Part shown: positions 7,058-15,276 of the stretch, in pieces
Position numbering within the stretch: position 1 is the first letter of the stretch
Layout of the letters: each line of letters starts with the position of its first letter
From: JAYKGU01 sp035285585
Lineage (GTDB): Bacteria; Cyanobacteriota; Cyanobacteriia; CAKZMO01
DNA: 38,102 nt
Assembly: GCA_035285585.1 (NCBI GenBank)
Contig: JAYKGU010000309.1
Coordinates: forward strand, 1-38,102
Reading direction: 5' to 3'
Notes under the pieces: generated by a model
Database searches by the model: none
Seen by the model: the letters and a program-made list of their open reading frames with translations, nothing else
Told to the model about the DNA's origin: nothing
Position numbers and translations under genes: made by a program

Positions 7058-9742
7058 ATGCCTTTTCCGTCTGATACCCAACCGTCCCCCACTCAAGCCG
7101 CCTTTGAGCCTGGGTTTGATTCCAATCAAGATGGCTCCCACGCCCGCGAATCGGTTCCGTTTCAGGAAAGCGGCCCGATTCGTATTGAAGACGATCGCAC
7201 CGGCATGGACGTGAATACCCTGAAACGGGCCTTCACCGATAATTTGTTCTACGTCCTGGGCAAAAGTGAGGAGTTTGCCACCTCCTACGACTGTTACATG
7301 GCCCTGGCCTTTACCGTGCGCGATCGCCTCATTTACCGCTGGATGCAAACCGTTCAGACCTATCTCCAGGCGGACTGCAAAGTCGTCTGCTATCTCTCCA
7401 TTGAGTACTTGCTGGGGCGGCAGCTCAAAAGCAACCTGGTAAATGTTGGCCTGTATCAACAGACCCTGCAGGCGATGCAGGAGTTGGGCATTGACCTGAA
7501 CCGACTGGTGAATGAGGAGATTGAGCCAGAGCTGGGCAATGGCGGGATGGGGCGGCTGGCAGCCTGCTATCTGGAGTCCATGGCAACGCTGGAAATCCCC
7601 GCCATTGGCTACGGTATTCGCTACGACTATGGTCTGTTTGAGCAGGTTATCCAGAATGGCTGGCAGCGGGAGCGCCCCGACAACTGGCTGCGGTTTGGCA
7701 ACCCCTGGGAGATTCCCCGGCCAGAATATCGGGTTGAAGTCAAGTTCGGTGGTTCGACGGAGGGATACTTCGACGAGCAGGGCAAGTATCAGGTCCGCTG
7801 GCACCCCGACCAGGTAGTGATGGGCATGCCCTACGACTGGTTAGTGCCTGGCTACGGTGTGGAGACGGTGAACACGCTGCGGCTGTGGAGCGCCCGTGCC
7901 CTGCAAGACTTTAATCTGGAGATCTTCAACGAAGGCGACTATGGCCGTGCGGTGGACGAGCGCATTCAGTCTGAAAGTATCTCCAAAATTCTCTACCCCC
8001 GCGATGATACCCCCAGGGGGCAGGAGCTACGGCTCAAGCAGGAATACTTTTTTGCCTCCTGTTCGCTTCAGGATATCATTGGCTTGCATCTCCATAAGCA
8101 TGGCCACCTGCGCAACCTCCATCACCAGGCTGCCATTCACCTCAACGACACCCACCCCGCCATTAGTGTGGCAGAGCTGATGCGGCTGTTAATCGACGAG
8201 CACGGCTTTGATTGGGACACGGCCTGGGAAATTACCCAGGGGGCGATCGCCTTTACCAATCACACCCTTTTACCCGAAGCGATGGAAACGTGGAAGATCG
8301 AACTATTCGGTCGGCTGCTGCCCCGCCACCTGGAAATTATTTACGAAATCAATGCCCGCTTTTTAGACCAGGTGCGCCGTCAGTTTCATCCCGATGATGG
8401 GCGTATCGCCCGCCTTTCCATCATTCAAGAAAATCCCAAAGCCGTACGCATGGCCAACCTGGCCAATGTAGGTAGCCAGGCCATTAACGGCGTGTCTGCC
8501 CTGCACACCCAGCTTTTGCGCCAGGAAACCTTTCGCGACTTTTTCGACCTTTTCCCCGATCGCTTCAGCAATAAAACCAATGGCATTACCCCCCGCCGCT
8601 GGGTGCTGGTGAGCAACCCAGCCCTGGCGGAGCTGATTACCGACAAGCTGGGCAAGGGCTGGATTCGTCACCTGGACAGCCTGCGCCAACTGGAAGCCTG
8701 GCTGGAGGATGCGGAGTTTCGGCAGGCGTGGCGATCGGTGAAGCGGCAAAATAAGGAAGCCCTGGCCAGATATATCCAGGAAAACGCTGGCTTGACCGTT
8801 GATCTGGACTCCATGTTTGACCTTCAAGTGAAGCGCATTCACGAATACAAGCGCCAGTTGCTTAACGCCCTGCATGTGGTGACGCTGTATAACCGGCTGA
8901 AGCGATCGCCCGATGCCGACATCTGCCCCCGCACGGTGATTCTCTCAGGCAAAGCTGCCCCCAGCTACCAAACGGCCAAGCTGATTATCAAGCTGATCAA
9001 CAATATCGCCCGCAAGGTGAACCAGGATCCGGATGTGCAGGGGCGGTTGAAGGTGGTCTACCTGACGGACTTTTCCGTTTCCCTCGGCGAGCATATTTAT
9101 CCGGCAGCAGACCTGTCAGAGCAGATTTCCATGGCAGGCAAGGAAGCGTCGGGCACGGGCAACATGAAGTTCATGCTCAACGGTGCCGTCACCATTGGTA
9201 CCCTGGACGGAGCCAACATCAAAATTCGAGAAGAGGTGGGCGACGAAAACTTCTTCCTGTTTGGTCTGCGGGCTGAAGAGGTGGTCAACCTCAAATCTTC
9301 GGGCTACCGCCCCTATGAGTACTACGAGAACAATCCGCTCCTTCGTGAGGTGTTAGACCAAATTCGCTCGGGCGTTTTTTCACCAGAAGACCCCCATCTT
9401 TTCCAACCTTTGATCAATCAATTACTGGAGCAGGATCAGTACTGTTTGCTAGCAGACTTTCAGCCGTATATCGACTGTCAACAGCAGGTGGAAGAGGCTT
9501 ATCAGGACACCGAGCGCTGGACTTCTATGTCGATTATCAACGCCGCCCGATCGGGATATTTCTCCGCTGATCGCGCCATTCGAGAATACTGCCAGGATAT
9601 TTGGCACACCTGCGCTGTAGAGATCCGGCTGGATGACTATGACCAGGGACGCCAAAGTCAAAAAATGCGCGAAAAGGTTATCAGCCAGCTTCCCAGGATT
9701 TCAGGCCAGGTGGCCGAACAGGGGCGATCGCGCCAGCCCTAA
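7058..9742 (+). CDS. glgP: Glycogen/maltodextrin phosphorylase
   Basis: The enzyme releases glucose 1-phosphate from alpha-1,4 glucan ends with phosphate, using pyridoxal phosphate. The 894-residue protein is somewhat longer than the usual ~840, because of a ~45-residue polar N-terminal extension before the conserved region. Visible signatures are YLSIEYLLGRQL, ELGNGGMGRLAACYLES, HLNDTHPAI, KTNGITPRRW and EASGTGNMKFMLNG with the PLP lysine K704. ATG 7058 is preferred to the TTG at 7037. It lies between two intrinsic terminators, so it is likely monocistronic. Next to transaldolase and phosphoketolase it would feed stored glycogen into sugar-phosphate metabolism in the dark. Confidence 0.95.
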   Translation: MPFPSDTQPSPTQAAFEPGFDSNQDGSHARESVPFQESGPIRIEDDRTGMDVNTLKRAFTDNLFYVLGKSEEFATSYDCYMALAFTVRDRLIYRWMQTVQTYLQADCKVVCYLSIEYLLGRQLKSNLVNVGLYQQTLQAMQELGIDLNRLVNEEIEPELGNGGMGRLAACYLESMATLEIPAIGYGIRYDYGLFEQVIQNGWQRERPDNWLRFGNPWEIPRPEYRVEVKFGGSTEGYFDEQGKYQVRWHPDQVVMGMPYDWLVPGYGVETVNTLRLWSARALQDFNLEIFNEGDYGRAVDERIQSESISKILYPRDDTPRGQELRLKQEYFFASCSLQDIIGLHLHKHGHLRNLHHQAAIHLNDTHPAISVAELMRLLIDEHGFDWDTAWEITQGAIAFTNHTLLPEAMETWKIELFGRLLPRHLEIIYEINARFLDQVRRQFHPDDGRIARLSIIQENPKAVRMANLANVGSQAINGVSALHTQLLRQETFRDFFDLFPDRFSNKTNGITPRRWVLVSNPALAELITDKLGKGWIRHLDSLRQLEAWLEDAEFRQAWRSVKRQNKEALARYIQENAGLTVDLDSMFDLQVKRIHEYKRQLLNALHVVTLYNRLKRSPDADICPRTVILSGKAAPSYQTAKLIIKLINNIARKVNQDPDVQGRLKVVYLTDFSVSLGEHIYPAADLSEQISMAGKEASGTGNMKFMLNGAVTIGTLDGANIKIREEVGDENFFLFGLRAEEVVNLKSSGYRPYEYYENNPLLREVLDQIRSGVFSPEDPHLFQPLINQLLEQDQYCLLADFQPYIDCQQQVEEAYQDTERWTSMSIINAARSGYFSADRAIREYCQDIWHTCAVEIRLDDYDQGRQSQKMREKVISQLPRISGQVAEQGRSRQP

Positions 9743-9789
9743 GCTGGTCTTAAGGGGTGAATTTCCTCTTCAACATGGGGCAGAAGATC

Positions 9790-9822
9790 ATCCCTTGGAA
9801 CGGGTTTCCAGGGGATTTTTTT
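9790..9822 (+). terminator. Intrinsic terminator after glycogen phosphorylase
   Basis: ATCCCTTGGAA pairs with TTCCAGGGGAT (11 pairs including one G-T wobble) around a five-base loop, and the stem is followed by seven T. It begins 48 bases after the glgP stop codon. Confidence 0.85.
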
Positions 9823-9912
9823 CGACCCGTAGCCAGAGTAAAAATGACAATACCAAAGAGTATCTTGACAGTTGACCGTAATTCTTGATGTCACTAGTAA
9901 GGCAGGTTTTCC

Positions 9913-10470
9913 ATGACTCATACAACAGCTTTAACCCAAATATTTGGTGCGATCGCCCTTTCATTAGGTCTGATCGCCAGCCCCATTTCTGCGCCTGCCA
10001 TCGCCCAGGCAGTGCAGGAGAGCGACCCACCCGCTGAAGAAAACTTTGAAGAAGCGGGCCAGAACCTCCAGGAAGCCGGAGAAAACATCGGCGAAGGCGT
10101 CGGTGCGGCGGCTGAATCCGCCGAGCAAGATTTGGAAGAAACGGGTCAGGACATCGAGCAATTTGGTGATGAGGTTGGTGAGGACATCAACACCACCGTT
10201 GAATCCGCCGAGGAGGGTCTGGAAGAAACGGGTCAGGACATTCAGCAGTTTGGGACCGAAGTGGGTCAGGACATCAACACCGCTACCGAGGCATCTGTTG
10301 CGGAACTCGAACAGGAAATTGCGGAACTGGAAAACCGGGCCAACTGGGGCTGGCTGGGTCTGATTGGCCTCGCGGGCCTGTTCGGACTGGCGGGTGGTCG
10401 CAAACGGCAAGAACCTGTTACCTACCGGGAGCCTGCAGAACGTGTTGGTCCCAACCGCTATCCCCACTAA
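9913..10470 (+). CDS. Exported acidic helical-repeat protein with C-terminal WGxxGxxG segment
   Basis: The 185-residue protein begins with a clear signal peptide (FGAIALSLGLIASPISAPAIAQA). The middle is acidic and helical. A 29-residue unit containing ESAEQDLEETGQDI and EQFGDEVGEDIN occurs twice almost identically (about residues 68-96 and 97-125), with a partial copy before. Near residue 141 comes NWGWLGLIGLAGLFGLAGG, followed by RKR. This matches the WGxxGxxG short sorting or anchor-like tail seen on small cyanobacterial exported proteins. The repeats recall LEA-like or apolipoprotein-like amphipathic helices. The function is unknown; envelope or thylakoid-lumen protection is a guess. The stop codon TAA is the first triplet of a palindromic repeat element, so the original 3' end may have been changed by insertion. 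Confidence 0.8.
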   Translation: MTHTTALTQIFGAIALSLGLIASPISAPAIAQAVQESDPPAEENFEEAGQNLQEAGENIGEGVGAAAESAEQDLEETGQDIEQFGDEVGEDINTTVESAEEGLEETGQDIQQFGTEVGQDINTATEASVAELEQEIAELENRANWGWLGLIGLAGLFGLAGGRKRQEPVTYREPAERVGPNRYPH

Positions 10471-10555
10471 TTAGAACTGAATTGAAAAACGAAGGGTAGA
10501 AAGCCGGGGGCGCGCCCGGTTTTCTACCATGAATTCAATCGCGCCGACCTAACTA
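10468..10555 (-). repeat. MITE-like palindromic element, copy A (88 bp)
   Basis: The copy reads TAATTAGAACTGAATTG at the left and ends CGACCTAACTA, in reverse orientation relative to copies B, D and E. The central stem GTAGAAAGCCGGG pairs with CCCGGTTTTCTAC with one wobble. It starts exactly at the stop codon of the preceding gene and ends 15 bases before the DUF2993 start. Confidence 0.8.
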
Positions 10556-10570
10556 GAAATATGACCCTAT

Positions 10571-11326
10571 ATGGACTTCGAACAGGCAGGGTTCATTGAA
10601 AGCCTCCTGAGCCGTATCCTCGAACTCACGGTACACAACCATCTAGAGGACATTGATTGCCTGAAGGTGGACGTGGCCAGTTCTGCGGCCCAGCTGCTCC
10701 AGGGCAAAGCCGATGCCATCTACCTGGAAGGGCAGGGATTGCAGGCGGCGGATTCCCTCCATGTCGAACATCTGAGCGTCCAGGTAAAGCGGGTGGCGAT
10801 CGCCCTGGTCAGCATGGCCATGGGTAAGTTGGAGCTAACCCAGCCTGCCCGCCTCACCGCCCAGGTAGTGCTCAGTGAGGACGACCTCAATGCCGTGATT
10901 GATCGGGCGGATGTGAAAGCCTGGATTCGGGAGCAGCCCATTGTCTGCGGCAGCCAGTCGCTCAGTTTGGCGATCGCCACCTTAGATTGCACCTTACCGG
11001 CACCAGACACCTTCGCTCTCCAGGTTCGTGCCCAGATTCACAGTACCGACGGCGAAGCCCCCCGCCCCCTGCAACTGCGTGGCCAACTGCGGCTGGAGGC
11101 GAAGGGCCAGCGGATTTACCTGGAGGAGGCACAGTTTTGCCACCCCAACACGCCATTGCTGTCGGAGACAACCGCTATCTTGACTAAAGTCAATGACCTA
11201 CTTCACCGGCGATCGATTCAACTGGATTCCCTTTCGCTGCATATCCAAACTATCGCCATTCAAAACCACCAGTTAGTGCTGCGGTTCACAGCCGAAATCA
11301 AAGACCTGCAGGCGCTGCTAGGCTAA
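10571..11326 (+). CDS. DUF2993 (LmeA-like) domain protein
   Basis: The 251-residue sequence has the DUF2993 pattern: an N-terminal helix and strand region with VDVASSAAQLLQGKADAIYLEGQGL, a middle LTAQVVLSEDDLNAVI, and C-terminal amphipathic strands ending in IAIQNHQLVLRFTAEI. Cyanobacteria usually carry several such proteins. Mycobacterial LmeA is a lipoglycan mannosyltransferase-related protein, and the fold resembles lipid-binding tubular proteins, but the cyanobacterial role is not known to me. No signal peptide is visible. The start codon follows a repeat element and has no evident Shine-Dalgarno. Confidence 0.8.
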   Translation: MDFEQAGFIESLLSRILELTVHNHLEDIDCLKVDVASSAAQLLQGKADAIYLEGQGLQAADSLHVEHLSVQVKRVAIALVSMAMGKLELTQPARLTAQVVLSEDDLNAVIDRADVKAWIREQPIVCGSQSLSLAIATLDCTLPAPDTFALQVRAQIHSTDGEAPRPLQLRGQLRLEAKGQRIYLEEAQFCHPNTPLLSETTAILTKVNDLLHRRSIQLDSLSLHIQTIAIQNHQLVLRFTAEIKDLQALLG

Positions 11327-11405
11327 GCCACCTTCTGAAAAAAGATTAATTGCTCGTTGGGCGATACGACATTTACCTGCCATAACGCAGACAAAAATGC
11401 TCTTC

Positions 11406-11432
11406 ATCTGCGAAATCTGCGAAATCTGCGGA
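11406..11432. repeat. 9-bp tandem repeat, three units
   Basis: ATCTGCGAA occurs twice followed by ATCTGCGGA in the 197-base gap between the DUF2993 gene and the permease gene. Nothing else is recognisable in this gap apart from a likely promoter region. Confidence 0.6.
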
Positions 11433-11523
11433 TACATCAGACCCTACAGCCCCCGCCTAATTATTTTCAAGGAATTGCTTTAACGAACCTCTTCAAATTC
11501 AAACAAAACCAATCGAGAGAAAT

Positions 11524-12678
11524 TTGACTGTGGCTAAACTTGCTCAAAGATTAGGGGATTTGCCCAACTGGGTTCTCTGGAGCCTGGGCTTTCCCCTGCT
11601 GTGCCTCAATGGCTGGCTGGCGCTGCAAATTTTGCAGTACTTCCAGCCGTTGGTCAGCATTTTTGCGATCGCTGCCCTGCTGGCTTTCATCCTCCACTAC
11701 CCTGTAGACTTGCTGCAAAGTTGGGGGATGGGGCGTCAGGTAGCGGTTTTGTTGGTGTTTGGCATGGCGATCGCCGCCCTGGCAGGCTTTGCAGTGGTCA
11801 TCTTTCCTGCTCTGGTAGAGGAAGCGGGTGCCCTGGTGCAAAACATGCCCCACTGGATTGCGCAGATCGACCAAAGGCTGCAAGCATTCCAGAATGGCAA
11901 CCTCTATAGTCGCATTCCCGTAAGCATTTCTGATGCCGCTGATCAGGTTACCAACACCTTGTCCGTCGAGCTAGACAGTTTAGGGAGCCGCCTGGTGAGC
12001 CTCACCCTGCTGACGGTAGATGGTCTATCAAAGGCGGCCCTGACCCTGCTGCTGGCCTTCAACTTTTTGATCAGCGGTCCTCAAATTGTGGGCTGGATTT
12101 CCCAGCGGTTTCCCTCTGACCTGGGGGATTATATGGGGCGATCGCTCCAGGAAAACTTCAAACGCTACTTCATCAGCCGGGGCGTACTGGCGGCGGCAGA
12201 AACGGCGCTGATGACACTCGCCTTTTTGCTACTCAACCTGGACTTTGCCCTGCTGCTGGGTTTGCTGGTGGGCCTTGCCTCCCTGATTCCACCCCTGGAC
12301 ACCATCGCCATTTTTCTGGTGGCTTTGGGTGTCGGCATTCAAGACCCCTGGCTGGGGTTAGAGGTGCTGGCCGCCGAACTGGCCATTGAGCAGGTAATCG
12401 ACCGGTTCATTTCCCCCCGGTTGGTGGGGCAACTCATTGGCCTGGGGTCGTTTCAAATCACCCTGGCTCTGCTGGTGGGCACCAAGCTGGGGGGAACGCT
12501 GGGGCTGATTGTGGCCGTACCCATTGCAGGCTTTCTGCAAAGTATCTGGGACAGCGTCCAGTCCTGGAAAAATAAAGTAGTTGAAGCTGTTAAGGCTGAG
12601 TCCAATGGGGGGGAGGGCGATCGCTCCGCTTCCGGCTCTGTTGCTTCCCAAAAGCTGGGCTATTCTCCACCGGAATAA
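11524..12678 (+). CDS. AI-2E family (PerM/YdiK-like) membrane permease
   Basis: The 384-residue protein has about seven or eight hydrophobic segments: two near the N-terminus (about 17-55), one near 62-85, and a cluster from about 165 to 345. It has the family's signature second half, including LLLGLLVGLASLIPPLDTIA (proline-containing loop), IEQVIDRFISPRLVGQ and LGTLGLIVAVPIAGF. Members export AI-2 or act as Na+/H+ antiporter-like carriers; the substrate here is unknown. The reading frame opens at TTG 11524, and the GTG two codons later is an alternative. AGAGA upstream could serve either. The C-terminal ~35 residues are polar and cytosolic. Confidence 0.85.
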   Translation: MTVAKLAQRLGDLPNWVLWSLGFPLLCLNGWLALQILQYFQPLVSIFAIAALLAFILHYPVDLLQSWGMGRQVAVLLVFGMAIAALAGFAVVIFPALVEEAGALVQNMPHWIAQIDQRLQAFQNGNLYSRIPVSISDAADQVTNTLSVELDSLGSRLVSLTLLTVDGLSKAALTLLLAFNFLISGPQIVGWISQRFPSDLGDYMGRSLQENFKRYFISRGVLAAAETALMTLAFLLLNLDFALLLGLLVGLASLIPPLDTIAIFLVALGVGIQDPWLGLEVLAAELAIEQVIDRFISPRLVGQLIGLGSFQITLALLVGTKLGGTLGLIVAVPIAGFLQSIWDSVQSWKNKVVEAVKAESNGGEGDRSASGSVASQKLGYSPPE

Positions 12679-12736
12679 ACCCACAAAGGGCGGCGGATGG
12701 TGTGAGCGATCGCCATTCGTCCGCCGCGCTGCTCCC

Positions 12737-13018
12737 TTACAACCCGCCGCTCCCCTGACTGGGCTTCAGCAAGATCCAGCAACCGAAGAAAAATACCGTA
12801 ATCGCGACCTGAAGCACGTCGAACCAGGACAGCGTTCCATCCATCAAAGTTGCTACGCTGCGGTCGATAATGCCCACTCCCAGGGTGGCGCTCCCTAAAA
12901 ACCAGATGCCTTTCTTGGCGGGGTTAGGACGGTGTAAAGAACCTTTGGCCGGATTGACCTGGGGTGAAGCATTTGGAGAAGCGTTGGCTTGCTCCCGATG
13001 TTTGGGAAACGTGCTCAT
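12737..13018 (-). CDS. Small two-segment membrane protein, hypothetical
   Basis: The 93-residue protein has a polar, Asn/Pro-rich N-terminus (SPNASPQVNPAKGS) followed by two hydrophobic segments, roughly residues 36-58 (GIWFLGSATLGVGIIDRSVATL) and 67-84 (DVLQVAITVFFFGCWILL). I do not recognise a family. The codon pattern and ATG start make it look like a real gene. It reads opposite to the neighbouring permease, with converging 3' ends 58 bases apart. Confidence 0.6.
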   Translation of the reverse strand: MSTFPKHREQANASPNASPQVNPAKGSLHRPNPAKKGIWFLGSATLGVGIIDRSVATLMDGTLSWFDVLQVAITVFFFGCWILLKPSQGSGGL

Positions 13019-13352
13019 GGGAACTGTATCCTAAAAGAGTACCGGTCACAGGAGAGGGGGCGATCGCCAGCGGCATTACCGCCTGTTTTCTCCACCTGAC
13101 TGTGTACTTTTGTTATATCTCTTCACATTATGCCGCACGTCTATCTGAAGAGGGGATTGACGATTGCACCGCTTCACCCTATCTTGACAAATGCACCCAA
13201 ACCCACCTAAGCAATGAGGTGCGCCTCCCGACGCTAGCCGCACTCAGGAACCAGCATCAAGAAATCACCTAACCTGTGCGATCGCCCCCTCGGTACGGGC
13301 CTGGCCTGGCATTGACAATCCCCTGTCCAAGAAATTGGTTTTATTCCTGCCC
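13019..13352. other. Gap between two minus-strand genes, nothing recognised
   Basis: About 330 bases without a convincing gene. It contains two HIP1-type sites and presumably the promoter of the minus-strand gene that starts at 13018. A plus-strand reading frame through here has no homology that I recognise. Confidence 0.4.
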
Positions 13353-13757
13353 TCAAGCCGTGGCGGTGGCACAGGCGCAGCCGTCCCCATGGCCGTCCTC
13401 ATGGTGATGGTGCGTATCAGGGGCCACTTCCACTAACGTGTGATCCAGGTAGGCGGCCACAGCGGCATCCGGGTCAGTTTCGCTGGTAATGATTGCTCTA
13501 ATTTGCTTCTGCTCCAGCCGGTTCAGCAACCCCTGCCCCATGCTAGCTGCAATCACCACGTCCACGTCGTCCAGCAGGTGAGGAACCTGCATTCCTTGAT
13601 TGTGGAAGGTCTCATGGAAGGTTTGGTCAGCATTGAGGTTGAGAACGGTTTTGTCGAGAACCTGATCGTCAGTGGTGTTGTAAATCCAGAAGGTGCGGCA
13701 GTGCCCCGCATGGGAGGAGATCTGGTTATTGGGTTGACTGGCAATGGCAATTTTCAT
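13353..13757 (-). CDS. Dinitrogenase iron-molybdenum cofactor-type (NifX/NifB C-terminal) protein with His-rich tail
   Basis: The 134-residue protein begins MKIAIASQPNNQISSHAGHCRTFWIY, which is the start of the FeMo-co binding domain shared by NifX, NifY and the NifB C-terminus. It continues with VDVVIAASMGQGLLNRLEQKQIRAIIT, the expected nucleotide-fold-like core. The last ~20 residues are metal-ligand rich (HHHHEDGHGDGCACA). No nif genes are nearby, so this may be one of the stand-alone members found outside nitrogen fixation, possibly an Fe-S or metal carrier. An AAGGAAG Shine-Dalgarno supports the ATG. The tail could chelate Ni, Zn or Fe, but that is inference. Confidence 0.82.
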   Translation of the reverse strand: MKIAIASQPNNQISSHAGHCRTFWIYNTTDDQVLDKTVLNLNADQTFHETFHNQGMQVPHLLDDVDVVIAASMGQGLLNRLEQKQIRAIITSETDPDAAVAAYLDHTLVEVAPDTHHHHEDGHGDGCACATATA

Positions 13758-13963
13758 TGGTGGCTTCCTTTGTGGAGATAGGATGAAAGGCTATGCCGTT
13801 GTTGAAGCGAGGTGCGCCGAAATGAAGAGGGACGCACTGGGGCGATCGCAACGGACAAGCCTTTTTCCTATCCTACGGATAAATGACCGCGCCGGAGATT
13901 ACAGTCTGTAAGCAATTCTCAGAAAACTGAAGCGGGATTGGCGAGTGAAGCATTTGAATTGGC

Positions 13964-15052
13964 CTATCCCTGAAGTTCGCTGAGCTTGCGGCGAGCTGAT
14001 TCCAGCAGGGACTGGGCCTCTGGGTAAGCAGTGGTCCCGGATTGCACCTGGGTTAAATTGTTGATCATGGCCTGAATTTCGCTGGCCTGACGGGTGGGGT
14101 TGGGCGATCGCGCCTCTAGCTCAATCAACCGGGCTAACCGATCTTTCGCCTGATTTAACGCCTGTGCCGATTCTTGCTCTTCTTTGAGCCGAATGCGCAC
14201 GTTGCTGAGGTTGGATTCGTAGGTTGCCAGAAGTCGCTGCGCTTCCAGGTAGCCCGGATTGTCGGCAGGAATTTTCTCAAGCTGCTGAATCGTTCGCTGC
14301 CAGAGGCGGATCGCTTCCTCCCACTGGCTGGCTGGATGGGGAGGATTTTGCCCCATTTCTGCTGCCGCCATTGCGAACACCTTGGCAGACTCAATCAAGG
14401 TAGTGGATTGGTCGCTGCCCTGACGGGTGCCTACAACTTGCTCGAAGTCCCGATTGTAGGCCACCAGTTTGGTTTGGGCCGATTGTCCAGCGACGGTTTC
14501 ACCGGGCACTAGCTGGAGCTGATCCATACCGTCTTGCCAGAGGGCGATCGCTGCCTGCTGTTCATCGGGCGTCTGGGCCTGTTCATACTGCCGCTTGGCG
14601 GCTAAAACAGCCTGATCTCCCTGTTGAAAAGCGGTCAGAGCATTTTTTTCTTGAAAAATCTTGGCTTCCATTCGCCCAATGCTGGCCCTTGCCGTGGCAA
14701 ATTCATCATAGGTGAAGCGCCAACTGCACTGAAACAGCGAGCAATAGGCTTTGGGTTCGTATCCTAAAAACCAAACCGGAAGCTGGTCAAGGTGTTGCTG
14801 CGCCTTTTCAACTTTCTCCGTCCCCAGCTCAAAGTCCTCAGCACTAATGGCCCGATTGACAAGCTGATCCGCCTGCTCCACCAGGGAAACCGCCTGCCGA
14901 TAGTTGTAGTCCATACCCAAGAAGCTAGGCAACAGCAGCAGAGGAACCGTCTGCGCCACCGGACGGCGAATCATCGGATAGGGCAGGTTGATTACCCAAA
15001 GCCCTCCCATCGTCGTCAGCATCAGGAAGAGCACGAATTTGAATTTGTTCAT
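13964..15052 (-). CDS. Membrane-anchored helical protein, cyanobacterial hypothetical
   Basis: The 362-residue protein has one N-terminal membrane segment (FKFVLFLMLTTMGGLWVINL) and a second hydrophobic patch (VAQTVPLLLLPSFLG), followed by ~300 residues of helical, Gln/Glu/Ala-rich sequence. Repeated elements such as AxxLWQxGMDQLQLVP and AIRLWQRTIQQLEKIP look like TPR-type or coiled-coil pairs. Two cysteines occur in YCSLFQCSW. The bulk would lie outside the cytoplasm. I recognise it only as a conserved cyanobacterial protein of unknown function. It is encoded downstream of, and on the same strand as, the PSII S4 gene, separated by a palindromic repeat. Confidence 0.75.
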   Translation of the reverse strand: MNKFKFVLFLMLTTMGGLWVINLPYPMIRRPVAQTVPLLLLPSFLGMDYNYRQAVSLVEQADQLVNRAISAEDFELGTEKVEKAQQHLDQLPVWFLGYEPKAYCSLFQCSWRFTYDEFATARASIGRMEAKIFQEKNALTAFQQGDQAVLAAKRQYEQAQTPDEQQAAIALWQDGMDQLQLVPGETVAGQSAQTKLVAYNRDFEQVVGTRQGSDQSTTLIESAKVFAMAAAEMGQNPPHPASQWEEAIRLWQRTIQQLEKIPADNPGYLEAQRLLATYESNLSNVRIRLKEEQESAQALNQAKDRLARLIELEARSPNPTRQASEIQAMINNLTQVQSGTTAYPEAQSLLESARRKLSELQG

Positions 15053-15178
15053 GGTTTAGGCGAAACGCAGCGGGAATGTCTTACTTTCCGTTTTAGGATT
15101 CCCAATCTGACTTCAACCGGACTGCCATCAATTCCTAACGATTTGCTAACAAGGGGCGACCAAGCTTAATTGCTTTTT

Positions 15179-15276
15179 CATATAGCGTTTCTCACACTAA
15201 TGGAGTGGGAGATGGTGGCGCGGCGCGCCACCATCCCCCCAAATCTGTACCTCACGCGATTGGAAATCGCTATATA
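15179..15276. repeat. Palindromic repeat with ATATAGCG ends (MITE/REP-like)
   Basis: The ends ATATAGCG (15180-15187) and CGCTATAT (15268-15275) are inverted repeats, and the centre (15211-15235) is a perfect 12-bp palindrome, GATGGTGGCGCG and its complement around one G. The type is familiar from cyanobacterial intergenic regions. It overlaps the last codons of the PSII S4 gene and is unrelated to the TAAGTAG family. Confidence 0.7.

Noticed and set aside
12964..13272. Plus-strand 102-codon frame
   Set aside because: It overlaps the start of a more credible minus-strand gene, and the translation has no recognisable feature.
13783..13911. Plus-strand 42-codon frame starting MKGYAVVEARC after GGAGAT
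   Set aside because: The Shine-Dalgarno is weak, the composition shows no domain, and it lies in the promoter region of the minus-strand cofactor protein gene. No support beyond an open frame.
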